This document shows positions 54,686 to 64,000 of a stretch of 64,000 bases of DNA, piece by piece. The stretch is from Leptodactylus fallax (lineage: Eukaryota; Chordata; Amphibia; Anura; Leptodactylidae): the NCBI GenBank assembly GCA_947044405.1, contig CAMRHE010000028.1, forward strand, positions 5,737,001-5,801,000, in the 5' to 3' direction. How positions within the stretch are numbered: position 1 is the first letter of the stretch; each line of letters begins with the position of its first letter. Under the pieces are notes generated by a model. It was not told the DNA's origin. It saw nothing but the letters and a program-made list of their open reading frames with translations, and made no database searches. Position numbers and translations under genes: made by a program.

Positions 54686-57350
54686 GAATTAACATGTAAA
54701 TGCATCTAGTAACAGGAATTCTTGTACTTTGTATTTACTAAATCCATTTGGTGCCACGACATGCACTGACTACAGAAACCTCCGAGCAGCAGATAACATC
54801 TTCCAGGCTCGGTAATTTCAAACTCACTTGACACAAGCTGGCTGAAATCTGAAGCACATAAATGTCCAGGTTAGAAAGAACATTGGAATATACTTATTCT
54901 TACCAGACGGTAACAGAAAAAGCAATATTTAGAAAATCCTCTTATGATGCATCACACAAGTTACACTTGAAAATTTTATTTCCTTTCTGGAAATCCAGAC
55001 AGGCTCTTAAGAGCATCATATTCCAGACTGTAGGTAACTATGGAAGAAAGCGGAAAACTTTACTCAGAGCTTGCTTAAGTTTTTATGACCATATAACTTT
55101 TTGGATGACTTTCCAGCATAAGTGGCCATGTGTGTGTATAGTATAGTATTTATGACCACGATATGAATTTGTATTCTGCATTTTTAGCAGTTTTCCCCTC
55201 TGTAAGCTCCATCTCTAATTCTCAGTTATCCCTGAGATTGTGGATGAAGACTAGCTGCTTTGATGTCTCCCATAGATAGCACATGGAGAAAGCAAGATTC
55301 TGCTCCCTAACTCTCTATCTCACTCACTCAGAAGCAGCAGTACCATTTAGGACATTATAGAAAAGCACTGAGAACTATTGATATGAATAAAGCACTTGGT
55401 GTGAGATAGAAAAAGTACTATTAGCTCCAGCAGACTCTGTTCACCTGTGCCTCTCCTTGCTTGTCTCTTTGTCTCCTTTTCCCTCTCTGTAGACTTCTAC
55501 AGGCCCCTGTAATTTGATACTTCAGTAAACTGCAGTCAGTATTGGAGGAGCAAGATGGGTTCAGCAGAGATCTCAGAGTGATTATCAGTTAGGAAGATGG
55601 GGAGAAGGAAGGAAATGAGCCCAATAAGTGAAAAAAAGGAATTTCTTTGACCAAACACAATATGTTACAATGTTTCTTATATTTGCTTGAACTATTGATT
55701 TATAGAAAGCTTGTTGAAAAGATAGTGATTATTGAAACGATAAAACCATAGGAGAGAAATCACATAAAAATAGAACAATTAACTGATATAAAAGCTGATA
55801 CTGCAGATATATTCATGTATATCCCAGAGAGAAAGGGAAAAGTTATCAATAGTGCCAGTAAACTGCAGTTACTATTGGAGGAGCAAGATTGGTCAGCAGA
55901 GATTTCAGAGTGATTGTGATGCATGAATCAACATGTCTGCAGAAATGTCCCATATATCATATATAATATATCCTTATAAAGGTCATGCTCAATGGATATC
56001 TCATGAGATGATAGCTGGGCTTTTAGAGCTGCAAATGAAGATGACCTCCTGCTGACACAGTCTTCAGGTCAGGCTCAGCACCATTTAGACCTACATCCCA
56101 TAGTTGGACCTGGTTGGTAATTTTTTGAAGAATGGAGAGAATGGATTAGACTTTTGAAAGCATAAAACTTCAAGGGCATGGTCCAAGAAGACCTGTTGAC
56201 CACTGGAGAACTATCTTTGCCTTGTTGCAACAGCCTATGTGCCTGCGTTTCTGTGAAATATTATACTTCAATTTATATGATATGCTGAGCCTACTGCAAT
56301 CTTTTTGACAGTCATTTCATTTCATTGCACCCACACCACCATGGGCTTCCCAACCACCAACAGGCAGGAGATTTTACCACAGGGTGTGCTCCAAGGGAAC
56401 CTACTACTTCTACCAAGATCCATATTCTAGATCCCCTTTTCACTACACCAGCCCTGAGGAGTAGACAGGTATGAGTGGAGATGACCCCAGTCAACGAGAA
56501 CCGAGAACTACCACTTGGTTGCAGCACAAAGAGCAAAGGAATTAGACAATCTGGAGCTCAGTTTTGCAGAACATGAAGCCAAGTCTGTTATCACATCATG
56601 GAAAACTCCTTTAATTGAAAGCAGTTCATAAAGAAGTAATTAGGAACTGATATTAAATAAAGTATGTGGCTGGTAAGGGGCCCATAACCCGAATTGCTCG
56701 GGGACCCAAAAAATTCTCCGTCCGCCTCTAATATCCAGCTTTATGTTTGTAATGTTTAGAGAATTTCCTGGTATTGTGCCGTGTATCTCCGCTCTGCTAT
56801 TCTGTGGACATTGATTAAATGTTGCTCGAGTATAGAGCTTTAACCTCCTGTGACAACACGCATGGGATAAAAATGCTATAAATAAAGCGAAAGACGCAAA
56901 GGGCCACAATTAGGGCTGTGACTCACTCTCCTGGTTCAAGGAGTTTGGACGGTTTGTTGGTTCATTGGTTCATGTCTCATTATTTTCCTATGTGTAGAAC
57001 CCTATCTTGACCTTATGGGGCCGGCAGATACATTGATGTTGAGGCTTTAATTTAGAATCTCGGAATATTAGATTGCTGAATGATTCCAGGAAGTAATAAA
57101 TCCTTTATTTTAATGAGGAATAATAAACATAGAAAATTAATCAAACTTAGTCATTATACGATAATTTCCACCATTGACTTAATAAGAAAATGTTTACACT
57201 GGAGCACGTCAGAAATTCACCATTCTACATTATGTTCTGCTTCTTTTATACAGGAATGCTCAATCTGATGGGGGTACTGAAATAAAGCAAGACTCAATCT
57301 GTCAGCACAGCAGAGATGAGTTTATCATTTGATACAACATATGGTAATAT
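54623..57350. other. No gene seen; (ATT)n, a 58-bp direct repeat and repeat family E
   Basis: (ATT)n lies at 54651-54680. A ~58-bp block with AGTAAACTGCAGT and ATTGGAGGAGCAAGAT occurs at 55533-55591 and again at 55855-55912. Family E lies at 56305-56480. The rest is AT-rich and unassigned; frames at 56312-56909 on the minus strand are repeat-derived or unsupported. Confidence 0.45.
56305..56480. repeat. Dispersed repeat family E, copy 2
   Basis: CCATGGGCTTCCCAACCACCA, CCCCTTTTCACTACACCAG and CCCTGAGGAGTAGACAGG parallel the copy at 36125-36275 but extend further, to GAACTACCACTTGGTTGCAGC. Confidence 0.6.
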
Positions 57351-57560
57351 TAAAGGGGTTGTCCAGAAATTAGTAATCTGTGGCAGTGACAGGCAGATCA
57401 ACTGTATGGGGCCACGTCTGGTGCCCGTACTATACACCACATGGAGCTGGAAGCAGTTGGCTCTGGTTCCTGTATAGTGGTTGGGTGCCAGTTTTACAAC
57501 TCAGTGCCCATTGACTTCGCCCAGCACTTCTCAGATATTTATAGCCTATCCTAAACACTC
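57351..57560. mobile_element. TTAA-type MITE, left-end fragment
   Basis: Starts ATTAAAGGGGTTGTCCAGAA; the interior CACATGGAGCTGGAAGCAG is typical of the family. The right end is missing after TTTATAGCCTATCC. Confidence 0.65.
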
Positions 57561-57704
57561 AATAAAAGGAAACATCAATGAGGAGCAAGTGTCCGTGTGT
57601 GCCCTTCATCAATGGGCAGCAGGGGTTGTTGTCTGGATGGCAGCTTTGGAGAGAACACTTTGGTGCAGCAGTAGAAGTCACTACCAGGTTTTGAACACTT
57701 AGGG

Positions 57705-58160
57705 GGTGTTCACACATAGGAATTTGCCATTGAATTTGTCAAGCAGAAATTTTCTGCTCCAGGCATTTGAAGCAGATTTTTTTTGCTTATCAAAAACCAA
57801 CGTAGAATTTGAAGTTGAATTTGAAGCAGATTATGACGCTGAATCTGAAGCTGAATTTGGAGAAGAGTGCCACTGTATTTTGCCTTTTCTAAATTCCACA
57901 AGCGGATTTTGACAAATTCCATGTCAAATTCTTTGTCCTATTCTGCTCCAAATTCCACATCAACGGAAAAGGTGTATTTTCTACTTCCCATTTATTTCAA
58001 TGGGAGTTCCCAGACAGAATCTGCCTGAAGAATGAGCAGGACACTTACTTTTTCAATGAAATGAATGGGAGACAGATTTCAGGCAGAATTTGAAGCAGAT
58101 TTTGAGGCGGATTCCATCTTAAATTCAGCGTAAAATTCCTTTTTGTGATCACCCTCTTAG
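57705..58160. mobile_element. TTC/GAA-rich foldback MITE
   Basis: GGGGTGTTCACACATAGGAA and CCTTTTTGTGATCACCCTC are imperfect inverted ends. The interior is made of TGAAGCAGATTT and AAATTC-type blocks in both orientations around ATTTCAATGGGAGTTCC. Frames on both strands over 57706-57922 are artefacts of this palindrome. Confidence 0.7.
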
Positions 58161-59779
58161 AGGGCACCAAAGGTCCCTCTGCCGCAGAAAATATTACACC
58201 ATTCTAAATGGCACAAGGTAGGTAGGGGACCCATTACCGATTTTGCACTGGGACCCAGAAGCTTCTAGTTGCACCTCTTTGTACAGGCCAGGTGCAGCGG
58301 CACATTAGGTGCAGAGAAGCGCACTCCTTGTTGAAGTAGAGCAGCCAGATTGCCAGAGACTCACCACTGGTGGCTGTCCGTCAGTGCCTATTACAGTGTC
58401 AGCACCAATAACTCTACTCTCTGCGCTTCACTATCCTGTGACTGGCGATAGACAACTGGCTGGAGCAGGAGCCTCCCTGCTGTGCCCAAAGATCATTTGA
58501 TAAATCCTGCCCCTTAACCAGTCAAAATAGAGCAGATCAGCAGAGGATTAACCCCTGTGCAGGATTTCTACAAGACCAGAATAATGTAGAAAGAGGATAA
58601 CTCTAATTCTTGCCTTTTATTTCTAATTTTAATGTTTCTTTAAGGTTCCACACAAAAAATAGCCATAATTTCACGAGCTAATACCCTTGAAAAATTGCAA
58701 AAGTCTCAATGGGATCATCACAAAGCCCTCCTAAGTTCATGCAATTTATTTCAATTATAAAGGAATCAAAACTACACGAGAACATAACCACATAGTAACA
58801 GTCCGTCACTATAAGGATAAGTTTTTACGATGACATCACAATGAAGATAAAAAAGAACTATCTATATATCCGTATCTTCAGCATGACGAGGATATCTCAC
58901 AAATTGCAATCACGGCAAGTTAATTATTCATCTTACACGGTATAGACCAGAGGACAAGGCGCTGTACATAGTAGAACATGGCAGGTTGCTATAGAAACTG
59001 TTGATATTGTTACAATTTTTCTTAATATCCTGTATTACAGTATAACAGAGTAAGAGAGACAGCTCAGCACAGTGCGAGCCCCCTGCTGGGGAGAGATTTA
59101 TACCGTACATCAAGTAACCACTCTGCAAGAGAAAATGCATGAAGTGCAAGGCTTATGTTTCCTTCACTTCTGCGTCAAGATTTATGTCGGTGGAAATTAT
59201 ATAAGGTGAGGCTGAAACATAAAGGAAGTGTTCTGCTTTGAAGGTTACAGATACAGGTCACATATACAACAGAATTCAATGGGTTTATGAGTAAAGGTCT
59301 GCTTTTAGTTCCAGAAACAGCTCCACTTATGGACTGTGCCATATTGCAGCTTAAAGAGGATTTCTGCCCCATATGTATTTTTTTATACTGATGATATAAG
59401 TGACAGGATAAATCATTATATGATTGGTGAAGGTCCGACACCCAGACCCCACACAGATTCTCGGATCCAGCTACACCGGAAGCTATAGCAGTAGATGTGG
59501 AGAGGATATAATCTAATCCTATTCAAGCAATGGGAACAGAGTTGCAGTACCCCTGTGCCACCACAATACAGTGGATGGGGCTGCAGCTCTGGTCCCATTA
59601 CTTGACTAGGAGCAGATTTACTCTCCGTCCTCTGTTATGGCTACTGGTGCCTGGAGTCAGTCAAATTGTTGAATCTGTGTGGGATCGGACCCCAAAGATC
59701 AGATACTGAAGACTTACCCTGTAGATAGATAATCAGCAGCAAAAATGTAGATAACACCAGGAAACGTCTTTAAAACATT
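58161..59779. other. No gene seen
   Basis: Unassigned DNA. Near 59360-59760 a TTAA-MITE-like interior (GGTCCGACACCCAGACCCCA and GATCGGACCCCAAAGATC) appears without clear ends. Confidence 0.4.
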
Positions 59780-60026
59780 TTTTCATTGGAGGACTCCAAC
59801 ATACATGGGATGACCTACGAGTGTCCCAGAAGAGTGGGAAATCTCCCTGATCCGGTGGAACGCTGAAGATACCCCATAGTATAATAATTTACCGCAATGT
59901 ATATCGCAGAGGCCATTTTAGATTGTGTAATCTGAATCCCCAATTATTTGGTTTCATTAAAAATTGAAAAATTTGGAACATTTGGGTCGAACCCCGATCA
60001 TGCCAAAGAGGTTCACCCATCTCTAG
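59780..60026. mobile_element. P palindromic element, right end (copy j)
   Basis: A half hairpin (CCCCATAGTATAATAATTTA) is followed by the outer region CATTTGGGTCGAACC and GAGGTTCACCCATCTCTAG. The remainder is missing. Confidence 0.65.
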
Positions 60027-60077
60027 AATCTAATAACACACTTCAGGTTTCTTAGTTTTCTTGTTCTCGGAGTTTCT

Positions 60078-60368
60078 AAAGGCGTAGTTCCATCTTAACA
60101 AGTTATCCACTATCCATAGATATCCTTCCATAGATGGGTGGAGGTCAGACAGCCCAGACCCCCACTGATCAGAAAAATGGTGGAATTTTGTTTCCCATTA
60201 CAAATGGAGCAGCGCATGCGCCGTTCTGTCCACAGCTCCATGCAGAATGGTGGACAGAGCTCCCTCATTGTCCTGATCGGTGGGGTCTGAGTGGTCCTCA
60301 TGATCTGAAAATAAAACTCCGATCCTATGGATAGGGGGAAGACCGTCAGAGTGGGAAAATCCTATTAA
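60078..60368. mobile_element. TTAA-type foldback MITE
   Basis: GTTATCCACTATCCATAG faces CCTATGGATAGGGGG and CCCCCACTGATCAG faces CTGATCGGTGGGG. Terminal TTAAAGGG has decayed. Frames at 60110-60334 on both strands cover the palindrome. Confidence 0.7.
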
Positions 60369-60971
60369 GAATCAAATCACCATCTTACTTTTTTGAGAAA
60401 CCAGTCTTGGAAGTTGTCCTGCTCATGTAGCCATGGCAAAGTCTTCAAGTTTCCAGTCAAATTGTTACGTAATTGTGTCTGACACTTGCGGCAGCGTCTA
60501 TGTAATTAAACTGCTCATTTTAGCGACCCACACACTGAGAAACAGATATGAAAGGGGGAGTTAAAGGTAGCGGATCTGCTTGTCATTCTCGGCACCTGCA
60601 GCGAGTGAGTTTATATGGAAGATTGCCAGTGCGTGTTATTTTCTAAGCTTTCGTTTTAAAGCCGCTCTTATTTTTAAAAAATAGCCGAGAATATTCTGAA
60701 TTATTCATTTTACAATTGCGAGACAATGAGAACAGAACAAGCGGCATCCTGTCAATGTCTCTGCAAAGATTGTTGGCAAAATATTGATTTCCAACTCAGA
60801 TTAAATACGTATGACATGTACAGAAATTGTTAAAGCAGGAATGGTTTCTATCCAAAAACAGCGCCTCTCTTATCCATGCGTTGTGTCTGGTATTGCAGCT
60901 CATGCCCAGTTAGATCTTTGGATCTAATTCTGGCCAATTCATTTAACTGGTTCAGGACCCCCCAATGACGA
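60369..60971. other. No gene seen; possible conserved non-coding block
   Basis: Non-repetitive, with homeodomain-like TAATTAAA (about 60504) and ATTATTCATTTTACAAT (about 60699). No coding signal. Confidence 0.35.
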
Positions 60972-60973
60972 TA

Positions 60974-62584
<1,611 letters not shown>

Positions 62585-62586
62585 TA

Positions 62587-62841
62587 AATGTCCAGGGAGT
62601 TCACTCTTAACCCTTGAAATTGCGTTAGGCAAGTGTGTAATATATTCATTGAATGGTCACTTATGTGGGGGCTACTTTGAGGGGGCAATATATTAAGTGG
62701 GGGGAGCACTTATGAAACCTTTGAATGGGGCCTGGAATAATTTAGGGGTCTGGACCTTATAAAAACTATAACTTCAATAGCAAATGGAGTCTGAGGTCAT
62801 TGTTGTGGTGAATCTGTCCCTCTACTTCACTGCCTGGTCCT
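62587..62841. other. No gene seen
   Basis: Short spacer with a GGGGGCAATATATTAAGTGG minisatellite-like stretch. Confidence 0.4.
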
Positions 62842-63530
62842 TAGAGATGGCTCAGCCTCTGAAAATGTATTTGGTTTTGGGCCTTGGGTCTTGAATAAGG
62901 AGGGGTGAACCTCTGAACATTTGTTTCATCCAGAGTTCAGGCGAAGCGATCCTCCGATTTGGTCTGAACGTGTTTGGATAGAACTGATCATGAAATTATT
63001 ATACTATGGGATCTCTTCAGACCCCAGAGAATAATAGGTGGAGGTCCAAGGGAGGTGTAAAAAAATAAAAAACATTTATACTCACCTTTCCTCACCTCTT
63101 TTAGACCTCCTTGAGGAATCTGGCGATCTTTGTCTTCCTCCTTTGGGCACGTGAGTTCACAGGAGAGCGCCAGAGCCGGTATCTGGTGCTCTTCTGTGAC
63201 CTCACACACCTCAGGTCAGCCTGTCATTGGGCCTCAGTGGTGACATGGGAACACCAAGCGTCATAACGTCACGGAAGAGCACCAAAGCAGCTGGAGGACG
63301 AAGACAAAATTCGCTAGACGCCACAAGGAGGTGAGGAAAGGTGAGTATAAATGTTTTGTTTTTTTTTCACCACCCTTGGGCCTCCACCTATTATACTCTG
63401 GTGTCTGAAGTGACCCCAGATTATAATAATTTATTTTAGTTTGTCCCAGATGAATCCCAAATTCGTTAGTTTCTTTAAAAAAACTAACAATTTGGAGTAT
63501 TCGGATCGAATCTGGTTCGTTGAAAACCGC
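62842..63530. mobile_element. P palindromic element, full length and best preserved (copy k)
   Basis: Both hairpins (62996-63036 and 63389-63430) and both inner arms are present. The arms at 63072-63098 and 63328-63354 are perfect 27-bp inverted repeats (outer part ACATTTATACTCACC; inverse GGTGAGTATAAATGT), 229 bp apart. The centre has CATTGGGCCTCAGTGGTGAC and AACGTCACGG. Donor consensus AAGGTGAGT faces outward on both strands (63341 plus, 63085 minus). No ORF. Confidence 0.9.
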
Positions 63531-63547
63531 TAGTCTTGAACTGGAAG

Positions 63548-63668
63548 TGAAATTATTCCACTATGGGTCTCTTCATACCCCTGAGCATAATAGGTGGGGG
63601 GCCAGGGGAGGTGCGGAAACATAATTCTTGATAATTCTGGTTCAATCCTAACTGTTTTGCTCATCTCT
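63548..63668. mobile_element. P element relic with internal deletion (copy l)
   Basis: A diverged hairpin (ATTCCACTATGGGTCTC / ACCCCTGAGCATAATA), GGTGGGGGGCCAGGGGAGG and AACATAATT are followed directly by the right outer end GTTTTGCTCATCTCTAG. Confidence 0.7.
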
Positions 63669-64000
63669 AGTCCTTAAAGTGAGGATGATATATAGAAAAC
63701 ATTCAGAAAGGAATGTATATTCTGGCGACTTTGCCCCATGGGCTGCTAAAGTGTCCCGAAAAAAAAAATTTCATATTTTTGTGATATATTTGGACATTGT
63801 ATAAAATGGGAAACTCAGCTCTGCTACATCTGTAGATGCCTTTATAAATATTGTAGCGCGGTTACAGCCCCTAACAGATATGTATTTTATCAATTTACTC
63901 TTCCTCACTATCCAACCAGATATGCCGCCTCTTGAGACCAGAAGTGTCTATAAACCAGGCGCAGCTGTCATGAGTATACTTGGGAGGACGACTAGTTATG
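63669..64000. other. No gene or recognised repeat seen
   Basis: AT-rich unassigned DNA to the window end. Confidence 0.4.

Noticed and set aside
57706..57922. Open frames on both strands rich in Glu/Phe or Leu/Gln
   Set aside because: They reflect the GAATTTGAAG-type blocks of a foldback MITE.
63548..63668. Possible independent short transposon
   Set aside because: Hairpin, arm start and outer end show it is an internally deleted P element.

Overview
The window looks like repeat-packed intergenic or intronic DNA from a vertebrate, most probably an anuran amphibian (frog or toad). This is inferred from repeat types: TTAA-flanked foldback MITEs with TTAAAGGGG termini (resembling the T2-type MITEs of Xenopus), several Tc1-like families, hAT-like TAGAGATGAGCGAA elements, MITEs ending in GGCTAGGTTCACA, a tRNA-derived SINE with a GCTGCGGAATATGTTGGCGC tail and an L2/Rex1-type LINE. 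I find no operon, no prokaryotic feature and no complete host gene. The only candidate host coding sequence is one 146-bp exon-like block on the minus strand (5708-5853).

Layout. 1-476: end of a 31-bp minisatellite. 0.5-9.5 kb: mostly unassigned DNA with a tRNA-like SINE head, a TTAA MITE (4587-5504) holding a retroelement tail with a hammerhead-ribozyme-like core, and the candidate exon. 9.5-16 kb: TTAA MITEs, a solo LTR (9969-10404), microsatellites and an internally deleted Tc1. 16-22 kb: a TTAA MITE hosting a palindromic element and a minisatellite, then an ATACT array and a LINE fragment with a 262-codon open frame (18674-19760). 22-32 kb: a second hammerhead-like motif, a broken Tc1 inside a broken MITE, and many nested MITEs. 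34-41 kb: palindromic elements, one split by a 1.33-kb hAT element with perfect 8-bp target duplications. 39-44 kb: two dead Tc1 copies, one with a 34-bp minisatellite grown inside its transposase. 44.9 kb: a SINE. 46-60 kb: more palindromic elements and MITEs. 61-62.6 kb: an almost complete Tc1 element with intact TIRs and DD34E triad but two coding lesions. 62.8-63.7 kb: two more palindromic copies.

The most distinctive system is a family of palindromic elements, called 'P' here: about 13 full or partial copies on both sides of the window. Each complete copy has outer TAGNGATGAGCGAA-like ends, then a 35-44 bp near-perfect hairpin (ATTATACTCTGGGGTC... and its complement) at each flank, then inner inverted arms carrying a perfect splice-donor consensus (AGGTGAGT or AGGTAAGT), then a GC-richer centre often with TGACGTCA. 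None has an ORF. A subfamily (P2) sits beside a minisatellite at two loci. No element here appears able to express an intact transposase, so all copies are probably fossils; nesting order gives a relative chronology. All family assignments come from recognition of motifs, not from database searches.
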